A stretch of DNA of 64,000 nucleotides from assembly GCA_017465095.1 (NCBI GenBank), contig JAFTWX010000055.1:1-64000 (forward strand), read 5' to 3'. The first letter of the stretch is position 1. Each line of letters begins with the position of its first letter. The translations under genes were made by a program, and so were the position numbers. Below, piece after piece: positions 35,201 to 42,349 of the stretch. Under the pieces are notes generated by a model. The model ran no database searches. It was given only the letters and a program-made list of their open reading frames with translations, and was not told where the DNA came from. The DNA is from Lachnospiraceae bacterium. Its GTDB lineage: Bacteria; Bacillota; Clostridia; Lachnospirales; Lachnospiraceae.

Positions 35201-36041
35201 TTACGATACAAAAGACATTTATGTATGCAAGAATAAAGTGGCTCGCCCGACCGTATTTATTCCGGTATTCCCGGGTACAAACTGCGAGTACGATTCTGCA
35301 AAAGCGTTCGAGAGAGCCGGCGCAGATGTGATCACAAAAGTATTTAAGAACATGACAGCAGAGGATATCCGTGAGAGTGTGGATGTGTTTGAGAAAGCCA
35401 TCGCACAGGCACAGATTATTATGTTCCCGGGCGGATTTTCCGCAGGTGATGAGCCGGATGGTTCTGCGAAGTTCTTTGCAACTGCATTCCAGAACGAAAA
35501 AATGAAGGAAGCGGTTATGAAACTGTTAAATGAAAGAGACGGTCTTGCACTCGGTATCTGTAACGGATTCCAGGCGCTGATCAAATTGGGACTTGTACCG
35601 TACGGTGAGGTTTGCGGACAGAAAGAAGATTCGCCGACACTTACATTTAACACGATTAACCGTCATATTTCAAAGATGGTGTATACAAAAGTTGTTTCCA
35701 ACAAATCTCCTTGGCTGTCACTTGCAGAAGTAGGAAAGACCTATGTCAGCCCGGCATCACACGGTGAGGGTCGTTTCGTAGCTCCGAAGGAATGGATTGA
35801 CAAGCTTTTTGCAAACGGTCAGGTGGCAACACAGTATGCGGACTTCAATGGAAACATTTCCATGGATGAAGAGTGGAATGTCAACGGTTCCTACGCATCC
35901 ATCGAAGGTATCACATCTCCGGACGGAAGATGCTTCGGTAAGATGGCTCATGCAGAGCGTCGCGATGAGGCGGTAGCAATCAACATTTACGGTGAACAGG
36001 ATCTCAAGATCTTCGAATCCGGAGTGGCTTATTTTAAATAA
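32268..36041 (+). CDS. purL: Phosphoribosylformylglycinamidine synthase, single-chain form
   Basis: This 1257-residue enzyme of step 4 of purine synthesis converts FGAR, glutamine and ATP to FGAM. The N-terminal PurS-like and linker part (1-190) is followed by the tandem ATP-binding synthase halves, with LDTYWSDHCRHTTF, KNETHNHPTEIEPFGGAATCLGG, GCGGATGSS and GLPSIGGKDSMSGTF. A C-terminal glutaminase (about 1000-1257) has the nucleophile Cys in LGICNGFQ and the His/Glu pair near the end (SHGEGRF). It is the fused large form, not the separate PurS/PurL/PurQ of Bacillus. It stands alone, with its own promoter and terminator. Confidence 0.97.
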   Translation: MAGVRRIYVEKKEDFAVKAKELHEDLKNYLGIKIDKVRVLIRYDVENISDEIFEKACQTVFSEPPVDILYKENIDVADGARVFSVEYLPGQFDQRADSAVQCVQFLKEDEQPIIQTAVTYVLEGQVSDEEFEKIKAYCINPVDSRETGMVKPETLVSDFSEPDDVIIFDGFKDMAEADLKELYDSLGLAMTFKDFLHIQNYFKNEENRDPSMTEIRVLDTYWSDHCRHTTFSTELKDIAFDDGYYKAPIVETYENYLATREEIFKGRDDKFVCLMDLALMAMRKLKKEGKLDDMEESEEINACSIVVPVEMDGKTEEWLIFFKNETHNHPTEIEPFGGAATCLGGAIRDPLSGRGYVYQAMRITGAAVPTVPVTDTMKGKLSQKKLVRGAASGYSSYGNQIGLATGYVKELYHPNYVAKRMEIGAVMGAAPRKNVIRETSDPGDIIVLLGGRTGRDGCGGATGSSKVHTTSSIETCGAEVQKGNAPTERKIQRLFRREEVSRLIKKCNDFGAGGVSVAIGELAPGLIVDLDKVPKKYAGLDGTELAISESQERMAVVVDPANVDEFMKYADEENLEAVQVATVTAEPRLVLSWRGKEIVNLSRAFLDTNGAHQETTVSVDMPSPEDNYFKKVSIDKVAEDVKAGDVKGAILDTLNDLNVCSQKGLVEMFDASIGAGSVYMPYGGQYQLTETQTMVAKLPVLKGKTDTVTMMSYGFDPYLSSWSPYHGAVYAVLESLSKIVASGGDYKKVRFTFQEYFRRMTEDPKRWSQPFAALLGAYDAQLGFGLPSIGGKDSMSGTFNDIDVPPTLVSFAVDVAKHQEILTPELKEAGNVLVAFEIPKDEYDLPKYDEVMALYEALHTMIVNGTLKSAYSVDAKGIVAATAKMAFGNKLGVAYDENLSVDELFANGIGNIVAEVSADKLADISVIYKKVGTVTESGFTYKDVTISEEDALASWTSKLEKVFPTKAVKETTPVNTGLYDTKDIYVCKNKVARPTVFIPVFPGTNCEYDSAKAFERAGADVITKVFKNMTAEDIRESVDVFEKAIAQAQIIMFPGGFSAGDEPDGSAKFFATAFQNEKMKEAVMKLLNERDGLALGICNGFQALIKLGLVPYGEVCGQKEDSPTLTFNTINRHISKMVYTKVVSNKSPWLSLAEVGKTYVSPASHGEGRFVAPKEWIDKLFANGQVATQYADFNGNISMDEEWNVNGSYASIEGITSPDGRCFGKMAHAERRDEAVAINIYGEQDLKIFESGVAYFK

Positions 36042-36095
36042 TTAGAATATGTTTCAAAAATGGTTTTGAATTTGATTTTGAAGCTGTTTCATGAA

Positions 36096-36144
36096 AGAAG
36101 CATTGTGGTATGGCTGAATGGCTAAGCTGCAATGCTTCTTTTTG
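36096..36144 (+). terminator. Rho-independent terminator after purL
   Basis: AGAAGCATTG (36096-36105) pairs with CAATGCTTCT (36130-36139), followed by TTTTTG. The 24-nt loop is larger than usual. Confidence 0.8.
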
Positions 36145-36221
36145 TTAGTGTTTGCGTAGCAGGAAATGATTTTTCAGTGGAATTTTGCGAATACTCCCAC
36201 TCTTTGAAGATTTTGTTGATT

Positions 36222-36443
36222 TAGTCGGGACAAAAAATCTTCATGTGTCCAACTAAGATATCAAACATGCGGTTTGGTAGGGACAAAAAATTATTTGTGC
36301 TCCTACTAGAATGCAAAAATTAAAAATAAGTTGGGCATATTTTGAGAATTTTGCCCGACTAAAATAGTGAAATGCCCATTTAGTTGGAATAGGCATAAAA
36401 AAAGTCCCCTACTAATTTATGAAAATTGATGAATAGTAGGGAC
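36222..36443. repeat. Cluster of four related imperfect hairpins
   Basis: Inverted repeats at 36222-36255, 36275-36308, 36329-36360 and 36404-36443 share an arm close to TAGTAGGGACA and its complement. The first three have the G-rich arm first and the fourth is inverted. Loops are AT-rich and 12-20 nt long. A further ATGCC/GGCAT pair lies at 36372-36396. No reading frame occurs here. The rest of the 576-bp gap between purL and the GntR gene holds only the purL terminator and the GntR promoter. Confidence 0.55.
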
Positions 36444-36520
36444 AGATCCATTTTGCGAGCATTTAATTGCTGAAATAATAGAGCTAATTTATACGACAAA
36501 AATAGGAAAAGTATATAGCA

Positions 36521-36558
36521 TTGACAAAATGTATTGCTTGTATTACTATAAATAATAC
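36521..36558 (+). promoter_or_regulatory. Promoter with overlapping inverted repeat (GntR autoregulation site)
   Basis: TTGACA at 36521-36526 and TACTAT at 36545-36550 (18-bp spacer) form the promoter. The inverted repeat GTATTA-N7-TAATAC (36540-36558) covers the -10, a likely operator for the YtrA-type GntR regulator encoded 60 bp downstream. Confidence 0.6.
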
Positions 36559-36617
36559 AAAAATAAAATGGATATGCGAGAAAATAATTACATAAACCAT
36601 AAGAAAGAGGAAGAGAA

Positions 36618-36998
36618 ATGATTATAACATTGCAGGACGGATCGGAGGTTCCGGTTTTTAAGCAAATAAGAAATCAGATAGTGATGGGGATTTCGGACGG
36701 GCGGCTTGCACCGGGGGAGAAGCTTCCGACGGTGCGTGCATTGGCAGAGGAGATCGGTATCAATTCCATGACGGTGAATAAGGCTTATCAGCTTTTGAAG
36801 CAGGAAGGATATATCATTACCGATCGGCGAAACGGTGTGCGGGTAAAAGAGAATTTTGAGCAGACAAAAGGTCTTACGACAGAATCAGAGCAGGAACTTG
36901 CCAGACTCATATCAGAAGCGAAGGTCAAGGGGATGACAAGAGATGACTTTATCGGGATTGTAGATAAATATTTTGGAAAGGGGAGAGGAAAAGTATGA
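36618..36998 (+). CDS. GntR-family regulator, YtrA subfamily
   Basis: The 126-residue protein has an N-terminal winged helix (PVFKQIRNQIVMGISDGRLAPGEKLPTVRALAEEIGINSMTVNKAYQLLKQEGYI) and only a short C-terminal dimerisation tail, the YtrA layout. Such regulators usually repress their own operon, often with membrane proteins or ABC transporters. The palindrome over the promoter fits autorepression. Its stop overlaps the next gene by 4 bp (ATGA). Confidence 0.92.
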   Translation: MIITLQDGSEVPVFKQIRNQIVMGISDGRLAPGEKLPTVRALAEEIGINSMTVNKAYQLLKQEGYIITDRRNGVRVKENFEQTKGLTTESEQELARLISEAKVKGMTRDDFIGIVDKYFGKGRGKV

Positions 36999-38398
36999 GT
37001 ATCAGTATTACAGGTTTGATTTTGTGTATTTGTATGTATCCGTTCGTACTTATCATGTATGTTTTGGTAAAAAATGAGGCGGAGTCGAAAAAAGGAATTT
37101 ACTATGGCGTGACGGTTCCAAAAGAGCATAGGAGTGCGCCTGAAATTAAGGAGATTACAGCAGTTTACCAAAAGCAGATGAAAAGGAGTCTTTGGGTAAT
37201 GCTTATATTTCCGATTCCGGCACTTTTTCTGCCTTGGGAATCCATAGTTGTTGCTGTGTGGATGCTTTGGATGACAATTTCCATTTTTATCTTTTTTGTG
37301 CCGTTTGCGATTGCCAACGGAAAGTTGAAGGAAATAAAAAGAGAAAAAGAGTGGCAGACGGAGACCGCAGCAGATGTGGAAGTGGAGATAAAATCCGCCG
37401 GAGCGATACGGCGTGTAAAGTGGTATCACTTTATTTTACAATGTGTCACGAGTGTCATATTACCGGTTTTGGTCATTTTCGGAGATTTCGGATCGCGCCG
37501 TCAGCCGCTTTTTGTTATGATGCTTACGTTTGCAGGAATTTCCTTTATGTTCTGGGGAATTGCAGTGTGGCAGGATCGGCAGAAAACGCAGATTATCAGT
37601 TCTGACAGTGATGTCAATGTAAATTACAACCGTGCCAAAAAGAATTTATACAAGAATTTTTGGGTGTTATGCTCATGGGTCAATGACGGTTACATGGTTT
37701 GGCTGCTGTTTTGTGTGGATGAGTGGGGCAGATTTACGCAGATGTTTTGGTGGGCCACCGGCGGTTATTTGCTTGGGACGATGATACCATTGATATGGAT
37801 GGTAAAGAAGAAATCGGCACTGGATAAGACCTACGAGACAAAAAGAAACAAGGTGACAAGCGAGGACAATGATGATAACTGGATTTGGGGAATGCTGTAT
37901 TACAATCCGAAGGACCGTCATTCTATGGTGGAAAAACGTGTTGGAATCGGGACGACCATGAATATGGCAACCGGGGGCGGCAAGGCAATGATGGCTTTTG
38001 CAGGGGTGACATTGCTTTCTCTTCCGGTGATATCCATATGGGTTATTATGCTTGAGTTTACGCCGATTCAGCTTGTGGCGGATGAGAATAGGATTGTAGC
38101 AAATCATTTGCGGGAAGAATATGTGATTTCCATGCCCGCCATAGAGGAGGCGGAGCTTCTTGATGAGCTTCCGAAGATGTCAAGAAACAGCGGAACTGCG
38201 ATGGAAAATCTCAAAAAGGGAAGCTGGAGCATTGCGGAGGAAGGAAACTGCACGGTTTTCCTCGATCCGAGAAATGATGTATTCCTTCGCATCGAAACAC
38301 CGAGCAGACGATATTATCTGAGCGGACAGAATGATGAAGAGACAAAAGCCGTGTATGATGCCATAACAGCGTGGCAGGCGAATGTGGACATGAAGTGA
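36995..38398 (+). CDS. DUF5808-containing membrane protein paired with GntR regulator
   Basis: A 467-residue integral membrane protein with about eight hydrophobic segments. The central NWIWGMLYYNPKDRHSMVEKRVGIGTTMNMA is the DUF5808 pattern. The N-terminal part resembles DUF1648-type membrane proteins (YYGVTVPKEHRS). The soluble C-terminal part after about 360 looks like a bacterial PH-type domain. The function of this family is unknown; members travel with YtrA-type regulators and may sense or respond to envelope stress. It is translationally coupled to the regulator gene. Confidence 0.82.
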   Translation: MSISITGLILCICMYPFVLIMYVLVKNEAESKKGIYYGVTVPKEHRSAPEIKEITAVYQKQMKRSLWVMLIFPIPALFLPWESIVVAVWMLWMTISIFIFFVPFAIANGKLKEIKREKEWQTETAADVEVEIKSAGAIRRVKWYHFILQCVTSVILPVLVIFGDFGSRRQPLFVMMLTFAGISFMFWGIAVWQDRQKTQIISSDSDVNVNYNRAKKNLYKNFWVLCSWVNDGYMVWLLFCVDEWGRFTQMFWWATGGYLLGTMIPLIWMVKKKSALDKTYETKRNKVTSEDNDDNWIWGMLYYNPKDRHSMVEKRVGIGTTMNMATGGGKAMMAFAGVTLLSLPVISIWVIMLEFTPIQLVADENRIVANHLREEYVISMPAIEEAELLDELPKMSRNSGTAMENLKKGSWSIAEEGNCTVFLDPRNDVFLRIETPSRRYYLSGQNDEETKAVYDAITAWQANVDMK

Positions 38399-38449
38399 CG
38401 GAAGTACGGCACTGAAAACAGAGGGAAGAAGAATCGTTCTGATAAGAAA

Positions 38450-38487
38450 ACCCCGGGCAATCATCGGATTGTCCGGGGTAATTATTT
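38450..38487. terminator. Bidirectional terminator
   Basis: A 13-bp stem (ACCCCGGGCAATC with GATTGTCCGGGGT, one G.T pair) around ATCG has AAAA before it and AATTATTTT after it. It ends the DUF5808 gene (plus) and the small anchored-protein gene (minus). Confidence 0.85.
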
Positions 38488-38492
38488 TGATA

Positions 38493-38804
38493 TTATTCTG
38501 TTTCAGAAGTGCCTTCTGTCTCTTCCAATGGCTCTGTTGTGATGGTGTAATCGCCGTCGGTACCGAGGCTGTTCTGAAGAATGTTTGCAACATCCTCTGC
38601 AGTTGCTTCCGAATCTGTGGTTGATGCCGACTGACCTGCCTGCTGCTGGGTGTAATATACCAGGTAAGAGCAACCTGCAATCAGGGCTGCTGCGATAAGG
38701 ATACCGCCAAGCCATGCAAGAATTATATTTCGTTTCTGTTTCTTTTCTATCTGTTTTTTGTTTTTCTTCGCATTTTTGTATGCGTCCATTTTTTTCTGAC
38801 TCAT
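38493..38804 (-). CDS. Small membrane-anchored hypothetical protein
   Basis: The 103-residue protein has a strongly basic N-terminus (MSQKKMDAYKNAKKNKKQ...), one transmembrane helix (about 28-50, with GCSYLVYY at its end) and an acidic Ser/Thr/Glu-rich outer tail of about 50 residues ending SETE. GAGGAG upstream supports the start. Topology is cytoplasm-in by the positive-inside rule. No family is recognised. Confidence 0.72.
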   Translation of the reverse strand: MSQKKMDAYKNAKKNKKQIEKKQKRNIILAWLGGILIAAALIAGCSYLVYYTQQQAGQSASTTDSEATAEDVANILQNSLGTDGDYTITTEPLEETEGTSETE

Positions 38805-38896
38805 GATGGACTCCTCTCTTTGTGTAATCTACCTATATTTTAGTGAACTTTAAATTGATTGTAAAGGATAATTGTGAAAAAACTATGATTCTTGTA

Positions 38897-38948
38897 TTGA
38901 CAATAAGAAAACACGTGCATATAATAACATATGAACAAATATTCATAT
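38897..38948 (+). promoter_or_regulatory. Consensus promoter with ArsR/CzrA-type metal operator
   Basis: TTGACA (38897-38902) and TATAAT (38920-38925) have an exact 17-bp spacer. Immediately downstream, ATATGAACAAATATTCATAT (38929-38948) is a near-perfect palindrome of the form bound by ArsR/SmtB metal sensors such as CzrA. Binding would block the promoter of the regulator-HMA-ATPase operon until metal is bound. Confidence 0.85.
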
Positions 38949-38986
38949 GAAAATGTTATATGGTGAAAACCGAGAAAGGAGAAACC

Positions 38987-39352
38987 ATGGAAAAGAGACG
39001 CGAAGAAGCAGAGCGGTGCGAGTGCATGCATGTGCATGAGGATATGATTAAGGAAGTCCATGCGCATATGCCGGATGAGGAGCAGCTGGCAGATCTGGCA
39101 GATTTCTTCCGGGTATTCGGTGATACGACGAGAATACGGATTTTATATGTGTTAATGTGCTCGGAGGTGTGCGTGTGCGATATTGCCAATCTGCTTGGCA
39201 TGACCCAGTCGGCGATTTCCCATCAGCTCAGAGTATTGAAGCAAATGGATCTCGTAAAAAATCGCCGGGAAGGCAAGACGATTTTCTATTCCTTGGCCGA
39301 CGGACATATTAAGTCGATTCTCAGTCAGGGGCTGGAGCATATCAATGAATAA
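38987..39352 (+). CDS. ArsR/SmtB-family metal-sensing repressor
   Basis: A 121-residue winged-helix repressor: ADFFRVFGDTTRIRILYVLMCSEVCVCDIANLLGMTQSAISHQLRVLKQMDLVKNRREGKTIFYSL. The metal-binding parts are the N-terminal ECMHVHEDM with Cys and His, and CVCD in the alpha-3N/alpha-3 region as in CadC. A C-terminal GHIKSILSQGLEHI could hold the alpha-5 site. It should release the operator just upstream when Cd, Zn or Pb rises. The start at 38987 follows AAAGGAG; the in-frame GTG/ATG at 38960 lies too close to the operator. Confidence 0.92.
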   Translation: MEKRREEAERCECMHVHEDMIKEVHAHMPDEEQLADLADFFRVFGDTTRIRILYVLMCSEVCVCDIANLLGMTQSAISHQLRVLKQMDLVKNRREGKTIFYSLADGHIKSILSQGLEHINE

Positions 39353-39391
39353 ATAACGCATGAAATATTATATAAACGGGAGGAAATGAAA

Positions 39392-39613
39392 ATGAAAAAG
39401 GTAATTATTCTTGAAGAACTGGAATGTGCGCACTGCGCAGCAAAAATGGAAGCAGCAGTGAAGGAACTTAGTGGCGTAGAGAGCTGCAGTGTGAATTTCT
39501 TGACACAAAAGATGGAGATTACAGCGGAAGAGGATGCTATGCCGGGTATTTTGAAAGAGGCGGAAAAGATCGTAAAGAAGATTGAACCGGATGTGGAATT
39601 TGTGGTAAAATAA
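39392..39613 (+). CDS. Heavy-metal-associated (HMA) domain protein
   Basis: A 73-residue ferredoxin-like protein with the metal motif ELECAHCAAKME (Cys-x-x-Cys) and the usual VKELSGVESCSVNF pattern. It probably acts as a metallochaperone or as a detached N-terminal metal-binding domain for the P-type ATPase encoded 13 bp downstream, which lacks such a domain. The ATG at 39392 has GGGAGG 8 bp upstream; the ATG at 39386 is too close to the site. Confidence 0.9.
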   Translation: MKKVIILEELECAHCAAKMEAAVKELSGVESCSVNFLTQKMEITAEEDAMPGILKEAEKIVKKIEPDVEFVVK

Positions 39614-39626
39614 CGGGTGATATAAA

Positions 39627-41549
39627 ATGACAAAGAAATTAAAGAAGAGACTTCGCCGAATTATTGCCGGAACGGTTTGTTTCGGACTGTGTATTGCGGC
39701 GGAGAAACTTATTCCGAATCTGAATGCCAACATATTGTTGATTGCATATCTTCTCACCTATTTTATTGTCGGAAACGATGTTGTGAAAGGAGCTGCAGCC
39801 AAAATCTGTTGCGGGCAGATGTTTGATGAAGAATTTCTTATGGTTATTGCAACTGTCGGTGCATTCTTAATCAGCGAGTACCCGGAAGCCGTTGCGGTAA
39901 TGCTCTTTTATCAGGTAGGAGAATGGTTCCAGTCTTACGCGGTCAATAAGTCAAGAAAATCGATCAAAGAATTGATGGATATCCGTCCGGATTATGCCAA
40001 TGTGTGCAGAGACGGCGCTGTTGTGACCGTAGATCCGCAGGAAGTTGCAAGGGGTGAAATGATACAGATTAAGCCGGGAGAGCGAATTCCTTTGGATGGT
40101 GTGATTATAACAGGAAACACGTCGGTTGACACGATGGCGCTGACCGGTGAAAGTCTTCCGCGTGATTTGGGCATCGGAGATGAGGTAATCAGCGGATGTA
40201 TCAATCTTTCCGGGCTGATTGAAGTACGGGTATCAAAGGAGTTCGGGGAATCTACCGTATCTAAGATTTTGGATTTGGTGGAGAATTCCGCTTCCAAAAA
40301 GGCAGAGACAGAGAATTTCATTACAAAGTTTGCCAGATATTATACGCCGATCGTCGTAGTGCTGGCGACCATATTGGCGGTAATTCCTTCCATTGTGACC
40401 GGAGATTGGGCTGTCTGGGTATACCGGGCGCTTTCGTTCCTTGTGATTTCCTGTCCGTGTGCGCTGGTTATTTCTGTTCCGCTCAGCTTTTTCGGAGGAA
40501 TCGGTGCAGCGAGCAAAGCGGGAATTCTCGTGAAGGGAAGCAACTACCTGGAGGCTTTGGCAGAGGCGCGGGTTGCGATTATGGACAAAACGGGAACACT
40601 CACAAAAGGAGAGTTCGCTGTATCGGAAATCAAGACCGTTGACGCCGATGAAAAACAAGCGCTATTTTATGCGGCGTATGCAGAACGGTTTTCGAATCAT
40701 CCGATTGCAAAGTGTCTGGTACGAGCGTACGAGGAACGATATGGAACGCTGACAAATGTGTCAGAAAATCCTGCAAACGAGAAAGAATCAGCGGTTGAGG
40801 AAATGGCAGGATATGGCGTGCTTGTCATGTATGAAGGAAAGACGGTTGCGGTCGGCAATGAGAAGCTGATGGAGCGACAGTTAAAAAATAACAGATGGAA
40901 TGAAATAAAAAACAATGTTTTGCATATGGAACAGGAGGAGCCGGCAGGTACGATTTGTCATGTTTCCTACGGAGATTCCTATGTGGGTTATATTCTGATT
41001 GAGGATCAGTTAAAGCCGGATGCGGTGCAATGCATTGCCGGACTGAAAAAGGAAGGTGTCCGAAGAATTGTGATGCTGACCGGTGACCGGGAAAAGGCGG
41101 CGGAAAAGATTGCGGGAGTGCTGGGAATCCGTGAGTATCACGCATCGCTGCTTCCGGGCGACAAGGTGGACCGGGTGGAAGAGATCTTCGCAGAGAAAAA
41201 GGAGGACGGCAAGCTGATCTTTGTCGGTGACGGAATGAATGATGCGCCGGTGCTTGCAAGGGCGGATATCGGAATTGCCATGGGAGGTCTGGGCAGTGAT
41301 GCAGCCATTGAGGCGGCGGACATCGTGATTATGACGGACGAACCGGGCAAAATTCCGCAGGCGATGCGTATCTCGAAAAAGACGCTGCAGATTGTGAAGC
41401 AGAATATTATCTTTGCCATAGGGGTGAAGGTTCTCGTACTTTTGTTGGCGGCGTTTGGTATTGCGACAATGTGGGCGGCTGTTTTTGCCGATGTGGGAGT
41501 GGCGTTTATCGCTATTCTCAATGCCATGAGGGCTTTGAAACTGAAATAG
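39627..41549 (+). CDS. Cadmium/zinc-type heavy-metal P1B ATPase
   Basis: This 640-residue efflux ATPase has the actuator motif LTGESLPRD, the transmembrane metal-binding CPC in LVISCPCALVISVP, the phosphorylated Asp in IMDKTGTLTKGE, the HP motif (FSNHPIAKCL) and the hinge LTGDREKAAEKIAG with VGDGMNDAPVLARADIGIAMG. It lacks an N-terminal HMA domain, supplied by the separate gene before it. With the ArsR regulator and operator it forms a metal-resistance operon for divalent ions such as Cd, Zn or Pb. A terminator follows. Confidence 0.95.
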   Translation: MTKKLKKRLRRIIAGTVCFGLCIAAEKLIPNLNANILLIAYLLTYFIVGNDVVKGAAAKICCGQMFDEEFLMVIATVGAFLISEYPEAVAVMLFYQVGEWFQSYAVNKSRKSIKELMDIRPDYANVCRDGAVVTVDPQEVARGEMIQIKPGERIPLDGVIITGNTSVDTMALTGESLPRDLGIGDEVISGCINLSGLIEVRVSKEFGESTVSKILDLVENSASKKAETENFITKFARYYTPIVVVLATILAVIPSIVTGDWAVWVYRALSFLVISCPCALVISVPLSFFGGIGAASKAGILVKGSNYLEALAEARVAIMDKTGTLTKGEFAVSEIKTVDADEKQALFYAAYAERFSNHPIAKCLVRAYEERYGTLTNVSENPANEKESAVEEMAGYGVLVMYEGKTVAVGNEKLMERQLKNNRWNEIKNNVLHMEQEEPAGTICHVSYGDSYVGYILIEDQLKPDAVQCIAGLKKEGVRRIVMLTGDREKAAEKIAGVLGIREYHASLLPGDKVDRVEEIFAEKKEDGKLIFVGDGMNDAPVLARADIGIAMGGLGSDAAIEAADIVIMTDEPGKIPQAMRISKKTLQIVKQNIIFAIGVKVLVLLLAAFGIATMWAAVFADVGVAFIAILNAMRALKLK

Positions 41550-41560
41550 AAACGAAAATG

Positions 41561-41596
41561 ACATGACAGGAGTCAGCGGATTCTTGTCATGTTTTG
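41561..41596 (+). terminator. Rho-independent terminator of the metal operon
   Basis: A 14-bp stem (ACATGACAGGAGTC with GATTCTTGTCATGT, two G.T pairs) around AGCG is followed by TTTTGCG. The T tract is short. Confidence 0.75.
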
Positions 41597-41614
41597 CGTT
41601 ATATGATAGAATTA

Positions 41615-41776
41615 GGTTGCTTTCGGGGAAACAGGTGCGAGACCTGTGCGAGCCCGTCGCCGTAAGGTATGAAAAGTAGTCGGACTGACTTGCTTGCCGC
41701 AGAGCAGGGACAAGTCATTGGAGTTTTCTGAGAAGGCTGTCTGACGAAGTGCCGAGCCGGAATATCCGAAAGCAAA
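41615..41776 (+). ncRNA. Cobalamin riboswitch
   Basis: A 10-bp closing stem TTGCTTTCGG (41617-41626) with CCGAAAGCAA (41766-41775) encloses the conserved core GGGAAACAGGTGCGA, whose hairpin ACAGGT/ACCTGT is followed by the GCCCGTCGCCGTAA block seen in B12 riboswitches. Further helices are TCGGAC/GTCTGA (41680-41685, 41739-41744) and GACTTG/CAAGTC (41687-41692, 41711-41716). The 3' part GAAGTGCCGAGCCGG stands where the B12 box lies but is not a perfect match. The genes downstream (DUF4430 lipoprotein, ECF S component) fit B12 control. A stem TTCACGC/GCGTGAA (41778-41828) just before the ribosome-binding site may be the expression platform. Confidence 0.85.
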
Positions 41777-41854
41777 GTTCACGCGGTCCGAAGCTGCGGG
41801 CGCCGGCGTAAGGAAAACAAAGCGTGAAAAAATGTAAAAAAAGGAGAAAACAGA

Positions 41855-42349
41855 ATGAAAAAGACAGGAATTATCAAAAGACTGTCGTTATTCCTTTGTA
41901 TGATGCTGATCGCGGCTATGGCACTCGTTACAACAGGATGCAGCGACAACACGCAGAAGCAGGAAGAGACAGTGACGAATCAGGCAGTAACTGAAGAGGA
42001 ACCGGTAGAAGAGGCATCAGCCGGAGCGGTTGCCGAGGCCAAGGTCGTCGGTGAGGGAAACACGGTGTTTGCGTTCACGGTAGTAGATGCAGACGGAGTG
42101 GTAACAGCTTTTGAAGTGCATACAGACAAAGCAACAGTCGGCGAAGCACTGCTTGACTGCGGATTGATTGAAGGAGACCAGGGCGATTACGGTCTTTATG
42201 TGAAAAAAGTCAACGGTGTGACGGCTGATTATGATACAGACGGCGCTTATTGGTCCTTCTATGTGGATGATGAGTATGCGCAGGCAGGCGTGGATGCCAC
42301 GAATATTGAGGAAGGTAAGACCTATACCTTCAAGTATGAAAAGTCATGA
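41855..42349 (+). CDS. DUF4430 lipoprotein, putative corrinoid-binding surface protein
   Basis: A 164-residue lipoprotein: hydrophobic signal ending TTGC, an acidic Glu/Thr-rich linker (about 30-60) and a C-terminal DUF4430 domain (about 65-164). The domain has the pattern VGEALLDCGLIEGDQGDYGLYVKKVNGV...YWSFYVDDEYAQAGVD...GKTYTFKYE. DUF4430 resembles the C-terminal cobalamin-covering domain of transcobalamin and intrinsic factor. Placement behind a cobalamin riboswitch and in 4-bp overlap with an ECF S component supports a role in capturing B12 or a precursor at the cell surface. The start follows AAGGAG. Confidence 0.85.
   Translation: MKKTGIIKRLSLFLCMMLIAAMALVTTGCSDNTQKQEETVTNQAVTEEEPVEEASAGAVAEAKVVGEGNTVFAFTVVDADGVVTAFEVHTDKATVGEALLDCGLIEGDQGDYGLYVKKVNGVTADYDTDGAYWSFYVDDEYAQAGVDATNIEEGKTYTFKYEKS

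Noticed and set aside
36100-36140. tRNA-like segment after purL
   Set aside because: A GGCTGAATGGCTAAG stretch recalls a D-arm, but there is no anticodon arm, T arm or acceptor stem; it is the loop of the purL terminator.
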